Shown one piece after another: positions 35,528-44,610 of a DNA stretch of 64,000 bases. Every line of letters begins with the position of its first letter. Positions within the stretch are counted from its first letter, which is position 1. This stretch comes from Marinobacter salarius (GTDB lineage Bacteria > Pseudomonadota > Gammaproteobacteria > Pseudomonadales > Oleiphilaceae), in the NCBI RefSeq assembly GCF_032922745.1, contig NZ_CP136693.1, positions 3,348,001-3,412,000 of the forward strand, written 5' to 3'. Both the position numbers and the translations under genes were made by a program. Under the pieces are notes generated by a model. It ran no database searches. It was not told the DNA's origin and was given only the letters and a program-made list of their open reading frames with translations.

Positions 35528-37394
35528 TGGCCAGTTTCCCCCCAATCGACAGCTTTTCAACCTGTCGACCGCCGTATACAAGATTTACGATGCTGCGACT
35601 GACCATCAGCCCGGAGAACATCGACGTAAGAATACCGATCGACAGTGTCACCGCGAACCCTTTCACCGGGCCGGACCCCATGGCGAACAGGATCACCGCC
35701 ACCAACAGGGTGGTGATATTGGCATCAAAAATCGAAACGAAGGCCCGGGAATAACCGGAGTTTATCGCCGACTGTGGCGGTATGCCCGATTTCAACTCTT
35801 CCTTTATACGCTCGAAGATAAGCACGTTGGCGTCAACCGCCATACCCACCGTCAGCACGATACCGGCAATACCCGGCAGCGTCAGGGTTGCTGAGAGAAT
35901 CGACATGCAGGCGATCAGCAGCATCAGGTTAAGCGTCAACGCAATGTTGGCGATCACACCAAAGCCACGGTAGTACACCACCATGTAGCAGAGAACCAAC
36001 ACAAAGCCGAGCAGGACCGACATCATGCCGGCATCAATGTTCTTCTGCCCAAGGCTGGGACCAATCGTCCGCTCTTGAACAAAGTACATTGGCGCAGCCA
36101 ACGAACCGGCTCGCAGCAGCAATGCCAACTCCGCCGCTTCCGGGATGGAATCCAGCCCGGTAATCCGGAAACTGCTTCCCAGCGCTGACTGGATCGTCGC
36201 CAGGCTGATGATGCCCTTCTCGACAACGCGGTTGTCGACCGTGCGGGTTTCACCATCCACAACCACTTCTTCCGTCTCTGTCCGGTATTCGATAAACAGG
36301 ACCGCCATGCGACGCCCAATGGCGTTGCGGGTTGCACGGTTCATCAGATCGCCGCCCACCGAGTCCATGGTGATGTTGACCTGTGGCTGGCCGTTCTCGT
36401 CGAAGGCCTGCTGTGCGTTAGAGACATTGTCACCGGTGACGATCACTTCCCGCTCAAGACGGGCTTCACGGTTAGGGTTGTCACGGAACGGGAACGTCTC
36501 GATATCAGCTGATGACGCATCCTGGCGGGCCTCAAGACGGAACTCCAGATTGGCCGTAGCACCCAGTACACGCTTTGCCGCAGCGGTATCCTGCACACCA
36601 GGCAATTCCACAATGATGCGGTCCGCACCCTGGCGCTGCACCAGAGGCTCCGCCACGCCAAGTTCGTTGACCCGGTTACGGATGGTGGTCAGGTTCTGCT
36701 CCAGTGCGTAGTCCTGTATGGACTTCACTTCGGCTTCCGACATGGACAGCACCAGCAGGTACTCACCTTCCTCTGTCTGCTCATCGAGCAGGAACTGGTT
36801 GTACTGGTCACGAATCAGGTCAAATGCTTCGCTGCGGGAACTTTCGTCGCGGAAGCTCAGAACAATGGAACGGTTGCCTTCCACATCGCCACCGCGGTAG
36901 CGCACACGCTCTTCACGCAATTCGCGCTTGATCTGACCAGACATGGCTTCGAGGCGCTGGTCGACGGCGGTTTCCATATCCACTTCCAACAGGAAGTGAA
37001 CACCACCCCGCAGGTCGAGGCCGAGCTTCATCGGGCCCGCACCCAGGCTTTCCAGCCATCCCGGTGTTGACGGCGCCATATTCAGGGCTACCAGATAATC
37101 CCTTCCAAGCGCCTCCTGCACCACCGGCCGAGCCCTCAGCTGGGATTCGGCGTCGTTCAGGCGAATCAGGGCGTCGCGCTCCTGCAACTCGGATTCCTTG
37201 ACCTGGATCCCCTTGGCTTCGAGTGCATCAACAGCCCTGTCGAGAATCCGCTGATCGACTTCGGTACTGCTCCGGGCACCGGTGATCTGTACGGCAAAGT
37301 CGTCAGGAAAGACGTTAGGCAAGGCATAGACGAACCCGATCACCAGCGCGATCACGATAACCAGGTTTTTCCAGAGCGGATACTTGTTCAGCAT
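35520..37394 (-). CDS. secD: Protein translocase subunit SecD
   Basis: 624 aa partner of SecF. TM1 is at ~10-28, a large periplasmic region (~30-445) with LGLDLRGGVHFLLEVD (D1 motif) follows, then five C-terminal TM helices including the conserved AGIVLTVGMAVDANVLIFERIKE with the Asp needed for proton coupling. GMMSVLLGFVLVLCYMVVYY marks TM2. It lies between yajC and secF, as in most gammaproteobacteria. Confidence 0.97.
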   Translation of the reverse strand: MLNKYPLWKNLVIVIALVIGFVYALPNVFPDDFAVQITGARSSTEVDQRILDRAVDALEAKGIQVKESELQERDALIRLNDAESQLRARPVVQEALGRDYLVALNMAPSTPGWLESLGAGPMKLGLDLRGGVHFLLEVDMETAVDQRLEAMSGQIKRELREERVRYRGGDVEGNRSIVLSFRDESSRSEAFDLIRDQYNQFLLDEQTEEGEYLLVLSMSEAEVKSIQDYALEQNLTTIRNRVNELGVAEPLVQRQGADRIIVELPGVQDTAAAKRVLGATANLEFRLEARQDASSADIETFPFRDNPNREARLEREVIVTGDNVSNAQQAFDENGQPQVNITMDSVGGDLMNRATRNAIGRRMAVLFIEYRTETEEVVVDGETRTVDNRVVEKGIISLATIQSALGSSFRITGLDSIPEAAELALLLRAGSLAAPMYFVQERTIGPSLGQKNIDAGMMSVLLGFVLVLCYMVVYYRGFGVIANIALTLNLMLLIACMSILSATLTLPGIAGIVLTVGMAVDANVLIFERIKEELKSGIPPQSAINSGYSRAFVSIFDANITTLLVAVILFAMGSGPVKGFAVTLSIGILTSMFSGLMVSRSIVNLVYGGRQVEKLSIGGKLANV

Positions 37395-37474
37395 GGGGTC
37401 CCTTTAAGTCGGCCAGTCGGCCGGCTGTGATGTTTCAGCTTGGCAAATTCAGACCTGAGTCGAAAACCGGTCGA

Positions 37475-37837
37475 TCAGATGTCCTTCAGAGTTCCTTTCG
37501 GAAGTGCCGCTGCAACAGCAACTTTCTGAACCTTGATCTCAACGTTGTCAGCGATTTCAACCACGATAAAGTCATCGGAAACCTTGGTGATCTTGCCGGC
37601 CACACCGCCGGAGGTAACCACTTCATCGCCTTTGTTCAGGCCAGCCATCAGCGCCTTGTGCTCTTTCGCACGCTTGGACTGGGGACGCCAGATCAGGAAA
37701 TAGAAAATCAGGATAAAGCCGGCAAAGAAGATCACCTGCCCCATCACTCCCATACCCTGGGCACCCGCATCCTGTGCCATGGCCAGTGCCGGCATCGCAG
37801 CAAAGAGTGCAGCAACAAGTAACTTGATTGATTTCAT
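37475..37837 (-). CDS. yajC: Sec translocon accessory protein YajC
   Basis: 120 aa inner-membrane protein that associates with SecDF. One hydrophobic N-terminal segment (KLLVAALFAAMPALAMA, possibly a signal peptide or TM) and one clear TM (~30-50; VIFFAGFILIFYFLIWRPQ) are followed by the cytoplasmic tail with the family motif GDEVVTSGGVAGKITKV. It is slightly longer than E. coli YajC (110 aa). Confidence 0.95.
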   Translation of the reverse strand: MKSIKLLVAALFAAMPALAMAQDAGAQGMGVMGQVIFFAGFILIFYFLIWRPQSKRAKEHKALMAGLNKGDEVVTSGGVAGKITKVSDDFIVVEIADNVEIKVQKVAVAAALPKGTLKDI

Positions 37838-37897
37838 TGACTATCTCCGTTTTTAAGAAAAGTTCAGGTAGCGGTTCAGAATCGGCTTATCCCGCAG

Positions 37898-39034
37898 TCA
37901 CTGCGCCATTGGAGGCACGGTTTCACCGCGGCGGGCATAGAAGTCGCTAATAAAGTCCGACAATGTACCTGCTTCAATTGCGCCACGCAATCCAGCCATC
38001 ACGTTCTGGTAGTACCGCAGATTGTGGATCGTATTGAGTTGCGAGCCGAGCATTTCTCCACATTTATCGAGGTGATGCAGATAACTTCTCGAAAAGTTCT
38101 CGCAGGTGTAGCAGTCGCATTGATCGTCCAGCGGCGCGGTATCGTGCCGGTGCCTGGCGTTGCGGATCTTGATGATGCCGGTGGAGGTAAACAGGTAACC
38201 GTTGCGCGCGTTTCTCGTGGGCATTACGCAGTCAAACATGTCTACGCCGCGGCGCACTGCTTCCACAAGATCCTCGGGCCGCCCTACGCCCATCAGGTAA
38301 CGGGGGCGGTCTTCCGGCATTTTGGGTGGCAGATGATCCAGGATACGGATCATATCCTCTTTGGGCTCGCCCACCGACAATCCACCTATGGCGTAGCCGT
38401 CGAATCCGATCTCCGTCAGCCCTTTCATTGAGCGGTCCCGCAGCGATTCGTACATCCCTCCCTGAACGATGCCGAACAGCGCGGCCGGATTACCAGCGTG
38501 TGCCTGTTTGCTCCGGGCAGCCCAACGCAGGGACAGCTCCATGGACTCACTCGCCTGCTTCTCAGTGGCCGGGTACGGCGTACACTCGTCAAAAATCATC
38601 ACGATGTCCGACCCGAGATCGCGCTGCACCTGCATGGCGATTTCCGGTGACAGCTCTACCGGTGAACCATCGATTGGCGAACGGAACGTCACGCCCGCTT
38701 CGGTGATTTTGCGCATCTCGCCTAGGCTGAACACCTGGAAGCCGCCGGAATCTGTGAGGATCGGGCCTTGCCACTGGGTAAAGTCATGCAAATCGCCATG
38801 GGCCTTCACCACTTCCGTACCCGGCCGCAGCATCAGGTGGAAGGTGTTGCCAAGGATGATCTCGGCCCCGATATCCTTGATGTCCCTCGGCAGCATACCC
38901 TTGACGGTGCCGTAGGTGCCCACCGGCATGAAAGCCGGGGTTTCCACCGTACCCCGGGGAAAGGTCAGGCGTCCGCGTCGTGCACGGCCATCTTCCCCGA
39001 GTTTTTCAAAGGACATATAACACTGGTCACTCAT
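37898..39034 (-). CDS. tgt: tRNA-guanine transglycosylase
   Basis: Exchanges guanine-34 of GUN-anticodon tRNAs for preQ1, a step of queuosine synthesis. 378 aa from the ATG at 39034, which overlaps the queA stop; GGAG lies 7 bases before it. The nucleophile and base Asp are in the blocks GPILTDSGGFQVFSLG and FDECTPYP. The zinc site is CDCYTCENFSRSYLHHL. An in-frame start far upstream (39124) lies within queA and is rejected. queA-tgt is a standard pair. Confidence 0.97.
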   Translation of the reverse strand: MSDQCYMSFEKLGEDGRARRGRLTFPRGTVETPAFMPVGTYGTVKGMLPRDIKDIGAEIILGNTFHLMLRPGTEVVKAHGDLHDFTQWQGPILTDSGGFQVFSLGEMRKITEAGVTFRSPIDGSPVELSPEIAMQVQRDLGSDIVMIFDECTPYPATEKQASESMELSLRWAARSKQAHAGNPAALFGIVQGGMYESLRDRSMKGLTEIGFDGYAIGGLSVGEPKEDMIRILDHLPPKMPEDRPRYLMGVGRPEDLVEAVRRGVDMFDCVMPTRNARNGYLFTSTGIIKIRNARHRHDTAPLDDQCDCYTCENFSRSYLHHLDKCGEMLGSQLNTIHNLRYYQNVMAGLRGAIEAGTLSDFISDFYARRGETVPPMAQ

Positions 39035-40121
39035 CATCGTTCTCCGGATTCTGGCTGCCTTTCCCTGAACAGTAAGAGAGGGCGCCCAGGCTTGGCTCCT
39101 GCGCTGTGATAAACATCGCATCACCGTAACTGAAAAAGCGGTAACGCTCGGCGACAGCCGCTTGATAGGCCGACATCACGTTCTGATAACCGGCGAATGC
39201 GCTAACCAGCATGATCAGCGTTGACTCCGGTAAGTGAAAGTTCGTCACCATGGCGTCCACGGTCTGGAAACGATAGCCGGGGTAAATAAAGATATCGGTT
39301 TCGCCCTGAAAAGGTCGAACCACCCCACCACGACTGGCGGATTCCAGGGACCGTACAGAGGTGGTACCAACGGCTACGACACGGCCTCCCCGGGCACGGG
39401 CTGCGTTCACCGCGTCTACCGTTTCTTGCGATACATGGGCCACTTCACTGTGCATCACATGATCTTCAATACCCTCCACACGCACCGGCTGGAATGTGCC
39501 AGCGCCCACGTGCAAGGTTACAAACGCGGTTTCAATGCCCCGCGATTCAAGCTCGGCCAGAATCCGGTCATCAAAATGCAGGCCTGCGGTCGGAGCCGCC
39601 ACCGCACCCGCTTCCCGGGCGTACACCGTCTGGTAGCGTTCGCGGTCCGAGGATTCATCCGGGCGATCCACGTAGGGAGGCAGCGGCATATGGCCGATGC
39701 GCTCAAGAACCTCAAGAACGGGTTCGTCGCTGTCACAGTGCAGGTGAAACAACGCATCATCCCTTCCGCTCATCCGTAGCGGTGTGCCATCTTCAAGCAG
39801 CACTTTCTGGCCTTCTTTTAAAGCTTTGGAGGCCCGTACGTGAGCGAGAATGTCGTGCTCTCCAAGCACACGCTCAACCAGCACTTCCACCTGACCGCCG
39901 GTTTCCTTGCGGCCAAAAAGGCGCGCGGGAATCACTCGCGTGTCGTTGAAGACCAGTAGGTCGCCCGGCTGAAGCAGGCCTGGAAGATCGGTAAACCGTA
40001 AGTGCCTGGTGTCACCGGACAGCCCATCGAGACTGAGCAACCGGGACGCACTGCGCTCTTTGAGGGGATACCGGGCGATAAGCTCATCCGGTAGATCAAA
40101 GTGAAAATCGGAGACGTTCAT
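39027..40121 (-). CDS. queA: S-adenosylmethionine:tRNA ribosyltransferase-isomerase
   Basis: Adds the ribosyl group of SAM to preQ1-tRNA, giving epoxyqueuosine. 364 aa. Family marks: N-terminal DFHFDLPDELIARYPLKERS, LVFNDTRVIPARLFG, AAPTAGLHFDDRIL, HVGAGTFQPVRVE and the C-terminal TNFHLPESTLIMLVSAFAG. It is the first gene of the queA-tgt-yajC-secDF operon and lies 38 bases beyond the tRNA-Leu 3' end. QueF, an earlier enzyme of the pathway, is also in the window (54337-55155). Confidence 0.97.
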   Translation of the reverse strand: MNVSDFHFDLPDELIARYPLKERSASRLLSLDGLSGDTRHLRFTDLPGLLQPGDLLVFNDTRVIPARLFGRKETGGQVEVLVERVLGEHDILAHVRASKALKEGQKVLLEDGTPLRMSGRDDALFHLHCDSDEPVLEVLERIGHMPLPPYVDRPDESSDRERYQTVYAREAGAVAAPTAGLHFDDRILAELESRGIETAFVTLHVGAGTFQPVRVEGIEDHVMHSEVAHVSQETVDAVNAARARGGRVVAVGTTSVRSLESASRGGVVRPFQGETDIFIYPGYRFQTVDAMVTNFHLPESTLIMLVSAFAGYQNVMSAYQAAVAERYRFFSYGDAMFITAQEPSLGALSYCSGKGSQNPENDDE

Positions 40122-40159
40122 TGGATGGACTGTTTACACCGCACTGTGCGGATCGTAAA

Positions 40160-40246
40160 TGGTAGCGGCGGGCGGACTCGAACCGCCACGGGTTTTACCC
40201 CAACGGATTTTGAATCCGTCGTGTCTACCAATTTCACCACGCCGCC
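40160..40246 (-). tRNA. tRNA-Leu (anticodon CAA)
   Basis: 87-nt class II tRNA with encoded CCA. The acceptor GGCGGCG pairs with CGCCGCT (G1-U72 wobble), followed by discriminator A. The anticodon stem ACGGA/TCCGT encloses the loop TTCAAAA (anticodon CAA). A long variable arm (GGGGTAAAACCC) and a T arm GGTTCGAGTCC are present. Confidence 0.96.
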
Positions 40247-40263
40247 ATCGGAGAGTGCTGGGG

Positions 40264-40291
40264 ATTATACTGAGGTTGAATCTGAAAGCAA
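40264..40291 (-). promoter_or_regulatory. Promoter of tRNA-Leu
   Basis: On the minus strand TTGCTT (40291-40286), 16 bases, then a perfect TATAAT (40269-40264), 18 bases before the tRNA 5' end. Confidence 0.7.
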
Positions 40292-40298
40292 TAACAAG

Positions 40299-40321
40299 TG
40301 CCGGACTTCCTTGTTCCGGCA
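40299..40321 (-). terminator. Hairpin downstream of flgL
   Basis: TGCCGGA (40299-40305) pairs with TCCGGCA (40315-40321) over a 9-base loop, just after the flgL stop on the minus strand. Only a loose T-rich tract (ACTTGTTATT) follows. It probably marks the end of the flg operon. Confidence 0.5.
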
Positions 40322-40327
40322 GGCTTT

Positions 40328-41539
40328 TTACAAGCGATCGAACAACGACAGCTGGGAGACCTGGGCAAACGACTGCTGTGCAGCCTGCAGCACGAAGCTC
40401 TGGAAGCTCAAGTTGCTGATAGCTTCGGCGTAGTCCACGTCACGCAGTTGCGAACGAATGTCCTCACTGTACACAGACGAGTCTTCCAGGAACGATTTGG
40501 TAGAGTCCACGGCGTTCAGGCGCCCGCCGATTTCCGTTTGCTTCTGAACAATGCTTTCCTGGGCATTGTCCAGATTCTGCAAAGACGCTGCGATCAGGTC
40601 GTCATAGGCCGCCTGCCCGGCCGGCGAACCTTTGTCGATGTTATCGAGGCCGTCAATCAGGTTTTCGATGGTAGCAAACACCGACTGCCTCTCCCCCGCG
40701 CGAAGGGTGAACTCATCGCCATCGCCCGCATCGGTAATCGTCGCCTGCACACCGGCAACTTCGAAGGACTCACCACTGGTATACGCCGCTGGAGTCACAG
40801 TCAGGGGATCGCCGGTGCGGCTATTCACAGCACTGACCGTTCCCGCAACGGTATCAACGGTAATGGTGATATCGTCCGGTGAAACCGCCGACAATGCGCC
40901 ATCATTGATCACCTGAATACCATCGATTCGAGCGGCGGCCGCATTGCCAGGGTCACTCTCGGCAAACACTGCCGCGGGAACCGAAGAGTAGATGCCTTTG
41001 CCATGATCGCTGATAGGCACCGTTACGCCATCGTCGATCTCCAGCACGCGCTGGCCCTCATCACCCTGGTACACCCAACTGCCGGAAGCATCTTTCCCGA
41101 AAGCCGCGGTGGAACCCTGAAAACCACTGAAAATGTACTCGCCGGACGCATCACGGGTATTGGCAATGTTGGCCAACTGCCCGATACGCTCTTTCATTTC
41201 CGAGGAGATGGATTTGCGATCATTCGGTGACAGCGAGCCGTTACCAGCCTGGACGGTCAGCTCCCGTATCCGCTGGATAACATCCACCGAACTGGCCAAC
41301 GCGCTTTCCTCCTGCTGCAACCGGTTTTCCGCGAGCCCAGCGTTGCGCTGATAGGTCTCGATCCGGGACAGCTCCTGATCAAGCTTGAGAATGCGCGCTG
41401 CCGCAACGGGATCGTCCGACGGCTTGTTGACCCGCTTGCCCGTCGAAATCTGCTCCTGGGTCTGGTTCAGGCTGCTATTCAGTTCCTGCAGCCGGTTTAT
41501 ACCGCCGGAGAATATCTGTTGTGATGAAATTCTGATCAT
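40328..41539 (-). CDS. flgL: Flagellar hook-filament junction protein FlgL (HAP3)
   Basis: 403 aa structural protein between FlgK and the flagellin filament. Both ends show the flagellin-like coiled-coil pattern: N-terminal SSQQIFSGGINRLQELNSSL with EQISTGKRVNKPSDDPVAA, and C-terminal DVDYAEAISNLSFQSFVLQA ending SQLSLFDRL. The middle is a variable beta domain. It is longer than the ~317 aa enterobacterial protein and nearer Pseudomonas size. Exported by the flagellar type III system without a cleaved signal. Last gene of the flg run. Confidence 0.96.
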   Translation of the reverse strand: MIRISSQQIFSGGINRLQELNSSLNQTQEQISTGKRVNKPSDDPVAAARILKLDQELSRIETYQRNAGLAENRLQQEESALASSVDVIQRIRELTVQAGNGSLSPNDRKSISSEMKERIGQLANIANTRDASGEYIFSGFQGSTAAFGKDASGSWVYQGDEGQRVLEIDDGVTVPISDHGKGIYSSVPAAVFAESDPGNAAAARIDGIQVINDGALSAVSPDDITITVDTVAGTVSAVNSRTGDPLTVTPAAYTSGESFEVAGVQATITDAGDGDEFTLRAGERQSVFATIENLIDGLDNIDKGSPAGQAAYDDLIAASLQNLDNAQESIVQKQTEIGGRLNAVDSTKSFLEDSSVYSEDIRSQLRDVDYAEAISNLSFQSFVLQAAQQSFAQVSQLSLFDRL

Positions 41540-41558
41540 GTCACATCACCTCGCACTG

Positions 41559-43607
41559 TTACCGGAAACTCTGCAACAGGGTATTGAACAAATCCTGGGC
41601 CACGCTCACCACCTGGGCGGACGCATTGTAGGCCGCCTGGTACTGGATCAGCTTGCCGGCCTCTTCGTCCAGGTTGACGCCAGAGACGGACTCCCGCTGA
41701 TTGGTGGACTGCTCCAGCAGCGTGCTGCCGGCGTCTTTATCCAGTTGGCTCTGCCGGGTTTTTACGCCAATGTCTTCCACCAACCCTGCGTAGCCCTCGG
41801 CGAAACTCTGGCTGCCATTGTTAAGGGTATTCTCGGTTCCCAGCGCCGCCAGGAACTCTGCATTGCGGTTATCTGAGACACCGTTGGTGTTGTAATTGAT
41901 ACTGAACGAATCTCCGGGCCTTGGGTTGCCGGAGATTTCGAACTGAAAGCCGAAATAATCCGGCGAGCGCGGATCCTCAGTAAACAGCTTGTTGGACTGG
42001 CCTGCCTGGAACACATTGACCGGAGGCACTGCCGCGGCATCACCTGCCTGCAGCACCGTGTTCGTGTTGGCGTCAACAATGTCATAGACCAGCTGGCCAC
42101 CATCGTCACGGAACTGGATGTCCAGTGGTGGGTCCAGTTGCCCGTCCTGTCGGAAATTGCTCAGCAACGAATTGGTAAACGGATCCCTGACATCCAGCAT
42201 CTTGCCCTGGTTGATAGTGGCATCACCGGTATTACCTGCAGAACCCTCCGCCCTTACCGGGCTCGCAAAGGCCAGATCCTCTTCACGATTGACTTCCAGG
42301 CCGATATTGGCCGCCGCGTTCCGGGTTGGCTCGATCAGGAAACTGTCACCGGCATTGAAGGTTCCCCCTTCAATACGGATATTGAACCCCGGCATGGATA
42401 TTTCGGACTGAACAGGGTCCGGCAGGCGGCCTTGGTTGACCACCTCACCCGTGGCCCGATCCACCAATTCGAAGTTCCGACCGTCGCCGCCAAACCGCAA
42501 GGACCAGCTGCCGGCGGGAAGCTGGGAGCTGTCGATAATCTGGACCGCAAGCTGAGCGTCCCGCGGGGCTCCGTTATTGGTATTGGCAATCACCCGGCCG
42601 CGCTGGGCCGCCTGGGAGTTGATGTCACTGAAAAACAGCCCCCCCAGATCGCCCTCAAGGTCCATGCCAATTTCATGCTGATGATTGAGGGTTTCGGACA
42701 AGGCAATCGCAACCCGGCCGAGTTCGGCAAAAGCAGGCTGCAGGGCCTCTGATTCGAACCGCCGCAAACCGCCGAGTTTGCCGCCGTTGACCTGGCTGTC
42801 CACGTTCAGGGTCCGGCCACCGGTCGTCAGGGTGAATTCCAATCTGGTCGGGTCTTCCGCGTTATCGCGGGTTCCCAGTTGTGCCGCCCTGTCACCAACC
42901 ACCAACGCCTGCCCATTGCGCAGCGACACGTTCACCTGGCTACCTTCCGCTTGCACCACGCTGATGTTGACCAGTTCAGACAACTCACGCAGTTTTTCGT
43001 CGCGCTTATCCAGCAACTCGTTGGGTTCACGGCCCTGGGCCAAGCCGGGGGATTCGGAGATCGCCAGGTTCAGCTGTGCAATGCTTTTCAACAGTGTATT
43101 GGCGTCCTTGACGCCCTGCTCCATCTGGGTCTTGACGGATTCCCGCTGTTGAATAAATTCCTGATTCAGGGCTTCAAAGCGGTTCACCACCTGTTGCGCC
43201 TCGCTCAACACCAATTGGCGCTGGGGCAACGATGCCGGATCTTCGGCAGCATTCTGCAGGCTCGCGAAGAAATTGTTCAGGGCATTGCTCAGGCCGGTGG
43301 TTTCGCCGCCAAGCAGGTTATCCAGGCGCGACAATTCCGAGTTCAGCGCTTCCTGCTCACCAAACAAAGAGGTGTCTTCACGCACCTGTTGCGTCAGATA
43401 TTCGTTCGCCAGGCGACGGATGTTGGTGATGCTGACACCGGTACCGATAGAGCCCGCGCCGGTGCGCTGCGCCGACTGGGTTTCAAATTGCACCTCCTGA
43501 CGGCTGTAACCCGGCGTGTTGGCATTGGTGATGTTGTTACCGGTGGTGTTCAGCGCCGCCTGGTGTCCGAGGATACCGGTCAGACCAATATTGATAAGTC
43601 CTGCCAT
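41559..43607 (-). CDS. flgK: Flagellar hook-associated protein FlgK (HAP1)
   Basis: 682 aa axial protein at the hook tip; the size is similar to Pseudomonas FlgK and larger than the enterobacterial one. The N-terminal rod-like motif ALNTTGNNITNANTPGYSRQ and a long helical segment (~60-200) are followed by a variable domain (~330-560). The C-terminal heptad region ends VSGVNLDEEAGKLIQYQAAY and SVAQDLFNTLLQSFR. FlgK forms the first junction zone on the hook. It lies between flgJ and flgL. Confidence 0.97.
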   Translation of the reverse strand: MAGLINIGLTGILGHQAALNTTGNNITNANTPGYSRQEVQFETQSAQRTGAGSIGTGVSITNIRRLANEYLTQQVREDTSLFGEQEALNSELSRLDNLLGGETTGLSNALNNFFASLQNAAEDPASLPQRQLVLSEAQQVVNRFEALNQEFIQQRESVKTQMEQGVKDANTLLKSIAQLNLAISESPGLAQGREPNELLDKRDEKLRELSELVNISVVQAEGSQVNVSLRNGQALVVGDRAAQLGTRDNAEDPTRLEFTLTTGGRTLNVDSQVNGGKLGGLRRFESEALQPAFAELGRVAIALSETLNHQHEIGMDLEGDLGGLFFSDINSQAAQRGRVIANTNNGAPRDAQLAVQIIDSSQLPAGSWSLRFGGDGRNFELVDRATGEVVNQGRLPDPVQSEISMPGFNIRIEGGTFNAGDSFLIEPTRNAAANIGLEVNREEDLAFASPVRAEGSAGNTGDATINQGKMLDVRDPFTNSLLSNFRQDGQLDPPLDIQFRDDGGQLVYDIVDANTNTVLQAGDAAAVPPVNVFQAGQSNKLFTEDPRSPDYFGFQFEISGNPRPGDSFSINYNTNGVSDNRNAEFLAALGTENTLNNGSQSFAEGYAGLVEDIGVKTRQSQLDKDAGSTLLEQSTNQRESVSGVNLDEEAGKLIQYQAAYNASAQVVSVAQDLFNTLLQSFR

Positions 43608-43612
43608 AATGC

Positions 43613-44605
43613 TTACTCCTCAGCCCTACCCGTACCCATGGACAACGTTGCCATGGAGTCATTGTTCATAATGCGGCGAATCTTGGCACCGTAGTTTGGA
43701 TCGGTGGCATAGCCCGCTTCCTGAAGCCGGTTTGCAAACAACTCGGGATCGTCCGCGGCCGCCAGCACATCCCGATAACGGGGATTGGATTCGAGGAACG
43801 AGACATAATCCCGGAAGCTGGATTCATAGTCCGGGTAGGCCCGGAACGCGGCCCGTTCGTTCATCGGCACGCCTTCGCGGAATTCCGTGGTGGCAATGTT
43901 TACGGACTCACCCTGCCAGCGGGTGTCTGCCTTGATACCGAACAGGTTAAAGCTGGGAGAACCACCGTCGCCTTCAATCATGTGCCGGCCCCAACCGGTT
44001 TCCAGTGCCGCCTGTGCAATCATCAACCTTGGGTTGATACCGCTTTGCGCCGCTACCTTTTCGGCGACGGGCAGGAGTTCACGGACAAACTGTTCCGGTG
44101 ACTCAAACCGGCTTGGCATGACGGTGCTGATTTCCTGTGCAGGCTCTCTGCGGGCGGTGTCAGCCACCTGATTCACCTTGTCCATCTGCTCGGGCAGGCG
44201 CGGAGACAGCACCGGCATACTACGATCATAGTCCGCCAGCGCGGTCTTATGGGCCGCCATCGGCTCACCCTTCTCATCCATGCCAGGAATCTGCCGGCTT
44301 AGCTGGCGCACCAGGGCATCGGATATACCGGTGCCCTGCTTTTGCGATAGCGTCAGGCTCAACTGGCTGTCGAACATCTCTCGATAGAACTCCGACTGCT
44401 GACTGTTGAGGTAGTTACCCTCCGCAAACACATCACCGGCCTTGCGCATCGCTTTGACCATTTCCGACAGGAACAGGCCCTCAAACTGCTTCGCCACTTC
44501 CTCAAGCGCCGCTTCCTTGTCGGTCCTGGCCTGGGCCTTCAGCGCGTTCAGACCGCCGAAATCGGTGTAAACCTGGGCTTTCTGGAGACTGGAATCCTGC
44601 ATCAC
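43613..44605 (-). CDS. flgJ: Flagellar rod assembly protein / peptidoglycan hydrolase FlgJ
   Basis: 330 aa two-domain protein. The N-terminal part (~1-110) is the rod-binding scaffold (EEVAKQFEGLFLSEMVKAMR). The C-terminal part (~170-320) is a glucosaminidase-family muramidase that opens peptidoglycan for the rod: IAQAALETGWGRHMI contains the catalytic Glu, then NLFGIKADTRWQGESV and FRAYPDYESSFRDYVSFL. Fusion of both domains is the beta/gammaproteobacterial form. It is 5 bases after flgI. Confidence 0.97.
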   Translation of the reverse strand: MMQDSSLQKAQVYTDFGGLNALKAQARTDKEAALEEVAKQFEGLFLSEMVKAMRKAGDVFAEGNYLNSQQSEFYREMFDSQLSLTLSQKQGTGISDALVRQLSRQIPGMDEKGEPMAAHKTALADYDRSMPVLSPRLPEQMDKVNQVADTARREPAQEISTVMPSRFESPEQFVRELLPVAEKVAAQSGINPRLMIAQAALETGWGRHMIEGDGGSPSFNLFGIKADTRWQGESVNIATTEFREGVPMNERAAFRAYPDYESSFRDYVSFLESNPRYRDVLAAADDPELFANRLQEAGYATDPNYGAKIRRIMNNDSMATLSMGTGRAEE

Positions 44606-44610
44606 GCCCC

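Noticed and set aside
41559..43607. FlgK at 682 aa as an unusual enlargement
   Set aside because: Similar length is normal in Pseudomonas; only the enterobacterial form is shorter.
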